Below, one piece after another: positions 6,141-13,940 of a stretch of DNA of 35,332 nt. The translations under genes were made by a program, and so were the position numbers. The first letter of the stretch is position 1. Each line of letters begins with the position of its first letter. The stretch comes from Oxalobacteraceae bacterium. Lineage in GTDB: Bacteria; Pseudomonadota; Gammaproteobacteria; Burkholderiales; Burkholderiaceae_D. Under the pieces are notes generated by a model. It saw only the letters and a list, made by a program, of their open reading frames with translations, made no database searches and was not told where the DNA came from. Location: NCBI GenBank assembly GCA_027490255.1, contig JAIXYM010000093.1, positions 1 to 35,332 on the forward strand, in the 5' to 3' direction.

Positions 6141-6329
6141 TTAGTCTGCAGATGTGTCTTTTTTCATGGCCTCGGGCATCAAGTGTTCGACGACACCGTT
6201 GCGGCTGATAACCAAGGCAGTACCGGTGGCAACAGCCAATTCTCGCGCACGTTGTGCAGCTCTGTGCAAGGCTAAATGAGACAACCGCAGGTCTCGATCT
6301 TCAGCTTCTTCGATAGGCCGTTTGTTCAT
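6141..6329 (-). CDS. small partner protein of the zeta-like kinase
   Basis: 62 residues: MNKRPIEEAEDRDLRLSHLA, then HRAAQRARELAVATGTALVI and a short end. The pattern of an acidic start, an Arg/Ala-rich helix with ARELA, and T.IVI.R.G...... is one I recognise from small proteins commonly encoded right after zeta-like P-loop kinases. Its ATG overlaps the kinase stop as ATGA, so the two are translationally coupled. A role as antitoxin or accessory factor is inferred from that pairing; no direct function is known to me. The gene ends 27 bases before the innermost tRNA fragment. Confidence 0.75.
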   Translation of the reverse strand: MNKRPIEEAEDRDLRLSHLALHRAAQRARELAVATGTALVISRNGVVEHLMPEAMKKDTSAD

Positions 6330-6850
6330 GGTCGATTACTCCAATCGATAAGTACTGGCACAGAGCCAGCATTGTCGTACAAGGCCCAAGCATCAACTCG
6401 GGGCGCATAAAGCTTTTCAATATTATCCTTTCCAGCCGCAAAGCGGCGGCGAATTACTTCCTCAGGAATATTGTGTCCGCCCTGCTTCACTCGCTGTGCC
6501 ACTCGTGCGACGGCTTCGTCGGCACTCGCTAATTGCAGGAAAATGATTTTTACTTGGTAGCCCGCCGCTTGCCATTCCTTTATCAAGCGCAGATACCCCC
6601 GACCGGAAAGCGTTGTCTCAAAGGCGAAGCTGATGCCAGCGGCGAAGTGATGTGACAGTTCTTCCAACATCAGGCGACCGGCGCGCAACGCAGCATTTTC
6701 GGGGGCAAACGGAGCAATCCCTGCGGCGATCAGGTCAGCGTTAACGAACACGGGGCAGGCCGCCTCGCCCGGAAGAAATTCACGTGCAAACGTGGTTTTA
6801 CCTGCCCCATTTGGGCCGGCGATGATGATAACGCGAGGTGCATCTTCCAT
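6326..6850 (-). CDS. zeta-toxin-like P-loop kinase
   Basis: 174 residues from the ATG at 6850, chosen because TTGGAG lies 8 bases upstream; ATG 6856 and GTG 6859 are alternatives. The Walker A motif GPNGAGKTT is at residues 12-20, followed by the FVNADLIAAGIAPFAPE block typical of zeta-like kinases (the Asp of NAD.IA) and FAFETTLSGRGYL, a second family hallmark. The region RVAQRVKQGGHNIPEEVIRRRF gives the conserved Arg-rich lid. Family relatives phosphorylate UDP-sugar substrates or act as toxins, but many short chromosomal members have no proven target. It begins 120 bases after the tRNA-Phe 3' end and is coupled to a small partner gene. Confidence 0.85.
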   Translation of the reverse strand: MEDAPRVIIIAGPNGAGKTTFAREFLPGEAACPVFVNADLIAAGIAPFAPENAALRAGRLMLEELSHHFAAGISFAFETTLSGRGYLRLIKEWQAAGYQVKIIFLQLASADEAVARVAQRVKQGGHNIPEEVIRRRFAAGKDNIEKLYAPRVDAWALYDNAGSVPVLIDWSNRP

Positions 6851-6921
6851 ATGCATCACTCCAAGGTGTCACGCTTGGCTCGCCGAGGGGGTAAGCACGA
6901 AAACGGAGCGGATCGCGCTCC

Positions 6922-6953
6922 AAAACAAAAACGCCAAGCTTAGACGCTTGGCG
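6922..6953 (-). terminator. rho-independent terminator of tRNA-Phe
   Basis: CGCCAAGC (6932-6939) pairs perfectly with GCTTGGCG (6946-6953) across six bases. On the minus strand the run TTTTTGTTTT (complement of 6922-6931) follows. It sits 18 bases beyond the tRNA 3' end. A further short palindrome, GGAGCG..CGCTCC, lies just after it at about 6905-6921. Confidence 0.85.
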
Positions 6954-6970
6954 CATTATGGCAATGTTCT

Positions 6971-7046
6971 TGGTGGCCCGGGGCGGAATCGAACCACCGA
7001 CACAAGGATTTTCAATCCTCTGCTCTACCGACTGAGCTACCAGGCC
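6971..7046 (-). tRNA. tRNA-Phe (GAA)
   Basis: 76 bases with CCA encoded. On the minus strand the gene reads GGCCTGG (acceptor), TAGCTCAGTCGGTAGAGCA (D arm), GAGGA-TTGAAAA-TCCTT (anticodon arm with GAA), a short variable loop, GGTGGTTCGATTCCGCC (T arm), then CCGGGCC and A-CCA. All stems pair, with one T-G in the acceptor. It is the intact member of a family whose 3' parts recur at 3341, 4436 and 6069, which makes it the probable integration target of the DNA to its left. Confidence 0.97.
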
Positions 7047-7056
7047 AAGAGGCGGG

Positions 7057-7085
7057 AGTATAGCAAAACATTCGGCCCCTGAAAA
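7057..7085 (-). promoter_or_regulatory. promoter of tRNA-Phe
   Basis: On the minus strand TATACT (7057-7062) is preceded by TGC, an extended -10, and 17 bases further by TTTTCA (7080-7085), a weak -35. A GC-rich discriminator, CCCGCC, follows the -10, as is usual for stringently controlled stable-RNA promoters. The tRNA begins 10 bases after the -10. Confidence 0.6.
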
Positions 7086-7143
7086 GCGAAGTCCTCCCGC
7101 CGCTATATAATGGCTGCTTGTTCTCACCCGGCCGCACTCATTC

Positions 7144-8376
7144 ATGAAAACCTCCAGCGACATCTGCGTGATCGGCAACGGCGCGATCGGCAAGGCCAGC
7201 GCTCTTGCGCTAGCGCAGTTGGGGCTCGAGGTGGTGCTGGTCGCACCTTCATCCCCGCCGGCTTCCGCTCAGTCTGCCAAGCCCTTATCAAATACAGATC
7301 ACTGGGATCACCGCGTCTATGCGCTTAACCACGTTGCGCGCTCGCTGTTGGCGTCTCTCAAGGTCTGGGATGCGATGGCCGCAGAACGTATCGCACCTGT
7401 GGATGCGATGGCGGTGCAGGGTGATGCGCCAGATCAGTCTGGATTGCTGAGTTTTGATGCCTATGGCGCTCGAGTGGGTGCGTTAGCTTGGATTGTCGAA
7501 GACAGCAACCTCAATCAAGCGCTGGACGCGGCCTTGCGCTTCGCGTCGGGGCTGAAGATTGTTCACGGTGCTGCCACAACTCTGGAGCGCACTGCTGACG
7601 CAGCACAGATCACACTCGACAATGGCGATCACATCTCTTCGAAACTTGTGCTGGGTGCCGATGGGGCGCACTCCTGGGTGCGAACTCAGGCCGACATCGG
7701 CATGGACTACCGTTCGTATTACCAGCAGGCCGTCGTAGCTAATTTCGAATCTGAAAACGCTCATCATGGTGTCGCGAGTCAGTGGTTTCTGGGTGCTGAT
7801 GGCATCGTGGCCTTGCTTCCGTTGCCGGGTAATCGGGTTTCGCTGGTCTGGTCCGCGCCCGATGCTTTGGCGAACATACTACTTGGCGAATCTGCCGAGC
7901 AGTTAGCGCAGCGCTTGATGTCATTGCCCGGGCAAACTCTGGGTCACTTGCACATGCTGCCACCTGACTCGCCCAAATCTTTCCCCCTGCGCCTGATTCG
8001 CTCTCATTCGATGATCGCAGGCCGCGTGGCCTTGGTCGGTGATGCGGCTCATGTGGTGCATCCACTCGCCGGTCAGGGCATGAATTTAGGTTTTGCAGAT
8101 ATTCAGTCCCTGCTAGACGCGATCGCAAAGCGTGATCAGCCTTCTGATTGCGGCGACGCTCGTACCTTGGGTCGTTATGCTCGAGCGCGCAAAGAAGAAG
8201 TACTGCTGATGCAATTTGCCACTGACGGTCTGCAGCGACTGTTTGCCTCCGAACTCCCACCAGTCAAATTGCTGCGCAATGCCGGCATGGGGCTGGTCAA
8301 TAAACTTCCATTCCTCAAGCGCAGGTTGATGACGCATGCGTTGGGGCCATCTCTTTCCATCCACACAGATTCTTGA
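7144..8376 (+). CDS. UbiH/UbiF-type FAD-dependent hydroxylase
   Basis: 410 residues. The three flavin-monooxygenase signatures are present: GNGAIG at residues 11-16 (dinucleotide binding), LGADGAHSWVR (the DG motif, about 169-179), and VGDAAHVVHPLAGQGMNLGF (the GD motif, G299-D300). This is the UbiH/UbiF/VisC/COQ6 branch, which hydroxylates the aromatic ring of ubiquinone precursors with O2 and NAD(P)H at the inner membrane. Which ring position is used cannot be told from sequence, so no symbol is given. A TATAAT at 7106-7111 is a possible -10. The dsbC-like ATG follows the stop by 2 bases, so the two genes probably form an operon. Confidence 0.88.
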   Translation: MKTSSDICVIGNGAIGKASALALAQLGLEVVLVAPSSPPASAQSAKPLSNTDHWDHRVYALNHVARSLLASLKVWDAMAAERIAPVDAMAVQGDAPDQSGLLSFDAYGARVGALAWIVEDSNLNQALDAALRFASGLKIVHGAATTLERTADAAQITLDNGDHISSKLVLGADGAHSWVRTQADIGMDYRSYYQQAVVANFESENAHHGVASQWFLGADGIVALLPLPGNRVSLVWSAPDALANILLGESAEQLAQRLMSLPGQTLGHLHMLPPDSPKSFPLRLIRSHSMIAGRVALVGDAAHVVHPLAGQGMNLGFADIQSLLDAIAKRDQPSDCGDARTLGRYARARKEEVLLMQFATDGLQRLFASELPPVKLLRNAGMGLVNKLPFLKRRLMTHALGPSLSIHTDS

Positions 8377-8378
8377 TA

Positions 8379-9110
8379 ATGAAGAAAATCAAATTACTGG
8401 CTTCGTTGGCCGGCGCTTTGTTGAGCGTGACCCTGAGCCTGACTGCCTGCGCCGATTCGGTTGAGGCGAATATCAAAAAGACTTTACAAAAACATCTCGG
8501 TGCGGGCACGCCGATCGAGACGGTCGCAAAAACACCCTACAGCGGTTTGTATGAGGTCAAGATAGGCGCCGAGATTGTTTACACAGATGCAGAGGGTAAA
8601 TATATTTTTATCGGTCGCGTCGTTGAAGCTGAGTCCTCCAAAGATCTGACCGAGGCGCGGCTGGAAGAAGTGAATAAAATCAAGTTCGCTGACTTGCCGC
8701 TTGATCTGGCCGCCAAGTCGGTCAAGGGTAATGGCAAGCGTGTGATTGCGGTGTTTGAAGATCCCAACTGCGGTTACTGCAAGCGTTTCCGTAAGACGCT
8801 AGGCGAAATCAATGATGTGACGGTTTATACCTTCATGTACCCGATTCTGGGTGAAGACTCGAAAACTAAAGTGAAAAACATCTGGTGTTCTGCCGACCGT
8901 GCGAAAGCCTGGGATGACTGGATGCTGAACGCCAAGGTGCCTGCTGCTGCGCCAAGTTCATGCTCTGCCGCAGCGAATGAGAAGGTGATTGAGATTGGCC
9001 GCAAGCTGGGTGTCTCTGGTACGCCGACCATGTTTTTTACGGACGGAACGCGGGTGGCCGGTGCGCTTGAGGCTAAAAAGCTTGAGGCTAAATTGGCTTC
9101 GATTAAGTAG
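8379..9110 (+). CDS. dsbC: DsbC-type thiol:disulfide isomerase
   Basis: 243 residues from the ATG at 8379; a TTG six bases earlier overlaps the previous stop and is less likely. MKKIKLLASLAGALLSVTLS is a signal sequence, followed by LTAC at 21-24, which also fits a lipobox. The N-terminal dimerisation domain (about 27-85) is followed by the thioredoxin fold: VIAVFEDPNCGYCKRF with the active site C131-G-Y-C134, and the cis-proline loop SGTPTMFF near the end. A second Cys pair (IWCSADRA, SSCSAA) matches the structural disulphide of DsbC. The protein should rearrange wrong disulphides in the periplasm, recycled by DsbD. If lipidated it would be membrane-anchored, which is unusual. Confidence 0.9.
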   Translation: MKKIKLLASLAGALLSVTLSLTACADSVEANIKKTLQKHLGAGTPIETVAKTPYSGLYEVKIGAEIVYTDAEGKYIFIGRVVEAESSKDLTEARLEEVNKIKFADLPLDLAAKSVKGNGKRVIAVFEDPNCGYCKRFRKTLGEINDVTVYTFMYPILGEDSKTKVKNIWCSADRAKAWDDWMLNAKVPAAAPSSCSAAANEKVIEIGRKLGVSGTPTMFFTDGTRVAGALEAKKLEAKLASIK

Positions 9111-9513
9111 TGAACTGTTTTATTTAACGGTCAAGTTTTTTAGGTATTCAACGAACGCCGCTGGATCCCGGCTTTCGCCGGGATGACGGTAGATATTTTG
9201 GGGCCGCCTAAAAAAATACATTAATCATGGCATATGGGGCGCAGGCGTGACACTGACATTGCAAGTTCTCTGCCTAATTTGGTGGCGGTATGAGCATTCA
9301 AGAGTTGCGGCCCTCAAAACTGTCATCACATGCAAGTGATGACGATGTTTAGGCCAACCACTCTTCGCACGTCATCCCGGCGAAAGCCGGGATCCAGTGT
9401 CGTTCGTCGTGTATCAGCTGACTTTGAAAATAAGACTACAAAGCCCCTCAGCCTCTCAATTTTGCAAACCCCTAGTTTGCACATCCAAATAATGTTTTAA
9501 CAAAGGAGACCCC
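9111..9513. other. gap between dsbC and acuI holding repeat element A
   Basis: No gene is supported here. Most of the gap is a MITE-like repeat (9152-9406). About 100 unremarkable bases then lead to the AAAGGAG site of acuI. Confidence 0.6.
9152..9406. repeat. MITE-like repeat element A with 37-bp inverted ends
   Basis: The left end 9152-9188 and the right end 9370-9406 are inverted copies, matching at 35 of 37 positions. Each contains CTGGATCCCGGCTTTCGCC, itself a hairpin (CCCGGC..GCCGGG). Inside, at 9322-9343, lies a second hairpin, GTCATCAC / GTGATGAC. The same set of parts occurs at 12394-12557. No protein is encoded. It resembles the short palindromic elements scattered in many betaproteobacterial genomes. 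Confidence 0.8.
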
Positions 9514-10503
9514 ATGTTCAACGCAATTCTGCTCAATAAAAATGAAGACGGCAGCACCAAGGCAGAAATTACCCAACTCGATGATGCTCAGTTACCCGAA
9601 GACGGTGACGTCACCGTCGCCGTTGACTACTCCACCATCAACTACAAAGATGGCCTCGCCATCACCGGCAAATCGCCGGTAGTGCGCAAATGGCCGATGG
9701 TGCCGGGTATTGATGGTGCAGGTACCGTCATCGCTTCATCGCATGCGTCCTGGAAAGCAGGTGACGCGTTCATCCTGAATGGCTGGGGTGTAGGCGAGAG
9801 TCACATGGGGTGTTTGTCAGGTCGTGCCAAACTCAAAGGTGACTGGTTGATCCCCATGCCGCAAGGTATGTCGTCGCGTACCGCGATGGCAATTGGCACC
9901 GCCGGTTATACCGCGATGCTATGCGCTATGGCGCTCGCAGATCAGGGCGTAAAGCCAGATGATGGCGAAGTACTGGTGACGGGTGCTTCTGGTGGTGTGG
10001 GCAGTGTCGCTATTGCGATTCTGGCTGCGCGTGGATACAAGGTGGTGGCATCGACCGGCAAACTGGCGGAAGCAGATTATCTGACCTCACTGGGTGCGTC
10101 CGAAGTCATCGATCGCGCTGCCTTATCGGCTGCGGGCAAGCCCTTGCAAAAAGAACGCTGGGCCGGTGTGGTGGATTCAGTCGGCTCGCACACGCTCGCA
10201 AATGCAGTGGCGCAAACGCGTTACGGCGGTACCGTCACCGCTTGCGGTCTGGCGCAGGGCATGGATTTTCCTGGCTCGGTCGCGCCGTTCATCTTGCGTG
10301 GCGTGAAGCTAGTGGGTGTCGATAGCGTCATGGCACCACAGGCACGTCGTATTGCTGCCTGGTCGAATCTGGCCAGCGAATTCAAGGAAGACATGCTTGC
10401 AAAAATCACCCAAGAGATTTCGCTCGCTGAGGCGCTGGCCTGGGCGCCGAAAATTTTGGCGGGTGAAGTGCGTGGCCGACTTGTAGTGAACGTAAAGGCC
10501 TGA
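9514..10503 (+). CDS. acuI: acrylyl-CoA reductase (NADPH), MDR superfamily
   Basis: 329 residues, with AAAGGAGACC just before the ATG. The medium-chain reductase fold is clear: STINYKDGLAITGKSPVVRKWPMVPGIDGAGTV in the N-terminal catalytic domain, then the NADPH-binding VTGASGGVGS (about residues 155-164). GWGVGESHMGC and the end RGRLVVNVKA are hallmarks of the YhdH/AcuI branch. By family knowledge it reduces toxic acryloyl-CoA to propionyl-CoA. No zinc-ligand Cys/His pattern is present, as expected. The M61 peptidase gene starts 1 base after the stop, so the two are probably co-transcribed, although their roles do not obviously connect. Confidence 0.9.
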   Translation: MFNAILLNKNEDGSTKAEITQLDDAQLPEDGDVTVAVDYSTINYKDGLAITGKSPVVRKWPMVPGIDGAGTVIASSHASWKAGDAFILNGWGVGESHMGCLSGRAKLKGDWLIPMPQGMSSRTAMAIGTAGYTAMLCAMALADQGVKPDDGEVLVTGASGGVGSVAIAILAARGYKVVASTGKLAEADYLTSLGASEVIDRAALSAAGKPLQKERWAGVVDSVGSHTLANAVAQTRYGGTVTACGLAQGMDFPGSVAPFILRGVKLVGVDSVMAPQARRIAAWSNLASEFKEDMLAKITQEISLAEALAWAPKILAGEVRGRLVVNVKA

Positions 10504-10504
10504 G

Positions 10505-12307
10505 ATGGCATCGCGTCGCCAAGCAGTGCATTACCGTATCGTGCCGGTGGATCCGGCGTTGCATCTGTTTGAGGTAACGCTCACGATTGCATCACCCGCA
10601 GCTGACGGGCAGATCGTGTCGCTACCCGCATGGATCCCCGGCAGTTACATGGTGCGGGAATTCGCGCGCAACATCATACAGCTGCGCGCCGAGGCCTCTG
10701 GCCGCAAAGTGCGTCTTACGAAGCTCGACAAACACACTTGGCGCGCAGCGCGTTGCGATGGTCCGTTGGTGCTGATGTATCAGGTCTATGCGTGGGATTT
10801 GTCGGTACGCGCTGCACATCTGGATCAGACGCATGGCTTTTTTAATGGCACGAGCGTGTTCCTGCAAGTACATGGGCAGGAGAGTGTGCGACACGTCGTG
10901 GATATTCAGCCGCCTGAGGGGGAAGCCTATGCGCAATGGCGCGTAGCGACTTCGCTGCCTGAGCTCAAAGCCCGTCGTCATCGTTTCGGCACCTATGTCG
11001 CGCAGAATTACGATGAACTGATCGATCATCCGGTCGAGATGGGCGACTTCGAATTGATTCGTTTCGAGGCCCATGGCGTGCCGCATGAAATGGCGGTCAC
11101 AGGTCGTGTGCCGAATCTAGACAAGATCAGACTCGCAGCAGATCTGACGAAAATTTGCGAATCGCAGATTGCGTTCTTCGAGCCCAATACAAAAAAAGCG
11201 CCGATGGACCGCTACGTCTTTCTCACGCTCGCGGTGGGTGACGGTTATGGCGGGCTGGAGCATCGCGCATCAACAGCGCTGATTTGCGCGCGTGCCGATT
11301 TGCCGGCGCTGGGCCAGTCAGCAATGACCGAGGGTTACCGTACCTTTCTAGGCTTGTGCAGCCACGAGTACTTCCATACCTGGAACGTGAAACGTATCAA
11401 ACCCGCCGTGTTCGCACCTTATGATTTGCGGCAGGAAAATTACACGCCCTTGTTATGGTTGTTTGAGGGATTTACCAGTTATTACGACGATCTGACCTTG
11501 CTGCGCACGGGGTTGATTGATGCGCCAACTTATTTAGGTTTGTTAGCTAAGACCATTAACGGTGTACTGCGGGGTAGTGGTCGCTTGAAGCAAAGTGTTG
11601 CTGAATCGAGTTTTGATGCATGGACTAAATACTATCGTCAGGATGAGAATGCACCGAATGCCATCGTCAGCTACTACACCAAAGGCTCGCTGGTTGCTTT
11701 GTTGTTTGATCTGACGATACGTCGCGACACACGTGGCCGCAAATCACTGGATGATGTGATGCGAGCACTGTGGCGCCGGTATGGACGTCAGTTCTATAGC
11801 GAAGACGGTGGTCGTGGAGTAACCGAAGCAGAAGTCGAGGCTTTGTTTGACGAGGTCACGGGTTTGCATCTAAAGCCCCTGTTTGATCTTGCGGTTCGCG
11901 GCACTCGTGATTTACCGCTGCAGGATATGCTGGCAGCGTTTGCGGTGGATATGACTGACAAGGCCAAGACTGGCAAGCCATCGTTGGATGTGCGCACGAA
12001 AAAAGTGGGTGGCGATTGTCAGCTGGCGAATGTGTATGAGGGTGGTGCGGCGCATGCAGCAGGCCTGTCAGCTGGCGATACGCTGGTGGCGATGGATGGC
12101 ATACGTGTCAGCGCGTCGAATCTTGACACTTTGTTGCAGCGCTATCGTGCAGGTCACATCGTTAGTGTGCATGCGTTTCGGCGAGATGAGTTGTTGACGT
12201 TTGATTTGGTTTTGCATGCGGAGTCCGCGCCGCAATTTAGTTTGACGTTGAAAGAGAAGCCTCTTGGGGCGCTTCGATTGCAGCGTGGGTGGTTGAAGGG
12301 TCGGTGA
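10505..12307 (+). CDS. M61 family (glycyl aminopeptidase-like) metallopeptidase with PDZ domain
   Basis: 600 residues. The N-terminal beta domain begins VHYRIVPVDPALHLFEVTLT. The catalytic core has H287-E-Y-F-H291 followed by TWNVKRIKP, and the third zinc ligand Glu321 in LLWLFEGFTSYYDD, the M61 arrangement. A PDZ domain occupies about residues 500-575 (YEGGAAHAAGLSAGDTLVAM). The family contains the Sphingomonas glycyl aminopeptidase; its usual substrate in betaproteobacteria is unknown. No signal peptide is visible, so a cytoplasmic location is likely. The length is usual for the family. It follows acuI by 1 base. Confidence 0.9.
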   Translation: MASRRQAVHYRIVPVDPALHLFEVTLTIASPAADGQIVSLPAWIPGSYMVREFARNIIQLRAEASGRKVRLTKLDKHTWRAARCDGPLVLMYQVYAWDLSVRAAHLDQTHGFFNGTSVFLQVHGQESVRHVVDIQPPEGEAYAQWRVATSLPELKARRHRFGTYVAQNYDELIDHPVEMGDFELIRFEAHGVPHEMAVTGRVPNLDKIRLAADLTKICESQIAFFEPNTKKAPMDRYVFLTLAVGDGYGGLEHRASTALICARADLPALGQSAMTEGYRTFLGLCSHEYFHTWNVKRIKPAVFAPYDLRQENYTPLLWLFEGFTSYYDDLTLLRTGLIDAPTYLGLLAKTINGVLRGSGRLKQSVAESSFDAWTKYYRQDENAPNAIVSYYTKGSLVALLFDLTIRRDTRGRKSLDDVMRALWRRYGRQFYSEDGGRGVTEAEVEALFDEVTGLHLKPLFDLAVRGTRDLPLQDMLAAFAVDMTDKAKTGKPSLDVRTKKVGGDCQLANVYEGGAAHAAGLSAGDTLVAMDGIRVSASNLDTLLQRYRAGHIVSVHAFRRDELLTFDLVLHAESAPQFSLTLKEKPLGALRLQRGWLKGR

Positions 12308-12633
12308 ATGTTGGTCGAGAGCGAATGCTTGAAAGGGAGTTCTCCTACAAAGTTATTTTTCGTCGCTTGCCCTTGAGGTTATCGGTTGGATTACGAAAGA
12401 CGCTGGATCCCGGCTTTCGCCGGGATGACGGTGGGAATTTTAGGGTCGTTCAACTAACTACTGTCATCACCTGCATGTGATGACCGCTGCGTAGGCGGAT
12501 CGCATGCGATCCGAATTCCCCACTCGCTCCCGGCGCAGGCCGGGATCCAGTGGCGTTAAATCTTAGAAAAGCCTGACTATGCGAATATGCCTGGCCAGCA
12601 TTAAAAAATAAAACCAACAGGAGGGGAAAATTC
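12308..12633. other. gap between peptidase and serine hydrolase holding repeat element B
   Basis: No gene is supported. The gap carries repeat element B (12394-12557) and ends with the GGAGGGG ribosome site of the serine hydrolase. Confidence 0.6.
12394..12557. repeat. MITE-like repeat element B, second copy
   Basis: The left end 12394-12430 is nearly the same as the left end of the element at 9152. The right end 12525-12557 is the inverted, somewhat diverged counterpart. The internal hairpin GTCATCAC / GTGATGAC recurs at 12463-12484. A perfect 18-base palindrome, CGGATCGCATGCGATCCG, lies at 12496-12513 and is not present in the first copy. This copy is about 90 bases shorter than the first. 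Confidence 0.8.
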
Positions 12634-13929
12634 ATGCAGTCATTCCACAGAACCCGCATCATCGGCACACTCGTACTGGCACTCAGTTTGCCCGCAGTGG
12701 CTGCTGACCTACCCACCGCATCACCCCAATCACAAGGTTTGTCGCCCACACGTCTGGCACGGATACGCGACGTGATTCAATCGGAAATCAATGCCGACCG
12801 CATGCCCGGCGCCGTGGTTCTTGTTGCGCGCAAAGGCGCGGTCGTGCATTCGGACATCGTAGGGTTTCAGGACAAAGACGCAGGCAAGCCACTTAAGCGC
12901 GATACCATTTTCCGTGCGTACTCGATGACCAAGCCGATTGTCTCGGTTATGACGATGATGCTGGTCGAAGAAGGGCGCTTGCAGCTGACTGATCCAGTAT
13001 CAAAATTTTTTCCGGCCATGGCAAAGATGGAGGTGATGACCAATCCCGCCGAAGCCAACAGCGCGCGCGTACCTGCGGCGCGGCCGATCACGGTGCATGA
13101 TTTATTGCGTCACACCTCCGGTCTGACTTATGCGGAGTTTACGCGCTCTGCAGCGGTGAAAGCGGCCTATCAGGAAGCTGGTCTGTTCTCGACTGAGGTG
13201 CCGTCTAAGTGGATCACGCTCACGTCACAACAGCAGATCGAGGCCTTTTCAAAAGCACCGTTGCTTTCGCAGCCGGGCAGCACTTGGGAATACAGCCTCT
13301 CTACCGACTTGTTGGGTCGCGTACTTGAGGCAGTTAGCAACAAGCCGCTCAGCGTGCTGCTGGATGAACGACTGATTCAGCCCTTGGGCATGAAAGACAC
13401 CAGCTTCGTCGTGCCTGCATCGAAAGTGGCTCGTCTTGCTGAACCTTTGAAAATTGATCCCACTACCGGCGGGCCAATGATGGTGATGTTGGATGTCACG
13501 CGTGCCACTGGCAATGATTCAGGTGGCGCAGGCATGTCAACGACGGCTGATGATTATTTGCGGTTTTGCCAGATGCTGCTCAATGGAGGCACTCTGGATG
13601 GCAAGCGTTATCTGTCCCGCACAACGGTTGCGCTCATGACCTCGGATCATCTCGGCCCCAAAGTCGCGACACCGGTGCAGCCCGGTGAAGTCTTGATGGG
13701 TGTGCAGGGCTATACCTTCGGGTTGGGATTCATGGTGCGCCAGGGACCGGGCATCGCAGGTGTGCATGGTTCCGAAGGTGATTTTGCTTGGGGTGGTTTG
13801 GGCGGTACCTTTTTTTGGGTGGATCCAAAAGAGCAGCTGATTGGCATCATGATGGCTCAGACCCCGGGTGCGGTGCGGCAGCAATATCGTCGGATGATCA
13901 AGACGCTGGTGTATCAGGCGCTGGATTGA
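12634..13929 (+). CDS. exported serine hydrolase (class C beta-lactamase-like/esterase)
   Basis: 431 residues preceded by GGAGGGG. A signal peptide (cleavage near AVAA, residue 24) is followed by a beta-lactamase-family fold: the nucleophile motif S97-M-T-K100 in FRAYSMTKP, HDLLRHTSGLTY (about 155-166), and Y220-S-L222 where true class C enzymes have Tyr-x-Asn. A C-terminal HGSEGDFAWGG replaces Lys-Thr-Gly and is typical of the esterase/peptidase-like members. FWVDPKEQLIGIMMAQT near the end is standard. It acts in the periplasm or outside the cell; the substrate (ester, peptide or beta-lactam) is unknown, and the missing Asn makes a real beta-lactamase unlikely. Confidence 0.88.
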   Translation: MQSFHRTRIIGTLVLALSLPAVAADLPTASPQSQGLSPTRLARIRDVIQSEINADRMPGAVVLVARKGAVVHSDIVGFQDKDAGKPLKRDTIFRAYSMTKPIVSVMTMMLVEEGRLQLTDPVSKFFPAMAKMEVMTNPAEANSARVPAARPITVHDLLRHTSGLTYAEFTRSAAVKAAYQEAGLFSTEVPSKWITLTSQQQIEAFSKAPLLSQPGSTWEYSLSTDLLGRVLEAVSNKPLSVLLDERLIQPLGMKDTSFVVPASKVARLAEPLKIDPTTGGPMMVMLDVTRATGNDSGGAGMSTTADDYLRFCQMLLNGGTLDGKRYLSRTTVALMTSDHLGPKVATPVQPGEVLMGVQGYTFGLGFMVRQGPGIAGVHGSEGDFAWGGLGGTFFWVDPKEQLIGIMMAQTPGAVRQQYRRMIKTLVYQALD

Positions 13930-13940
13930 TTCTTTCAAGC

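Noticed and set aside
3341..7046. Integron with attC sites
   Set aside because: The repeated units are tRNA-derived and lack the attC core site pairs; no integron integrase is in the window.
9152..9406. CRISPR-like repeats
   Set aside because: Only two inverted copies with a non-uniform interior; no regular direct repeats with spacers and no cas genes.
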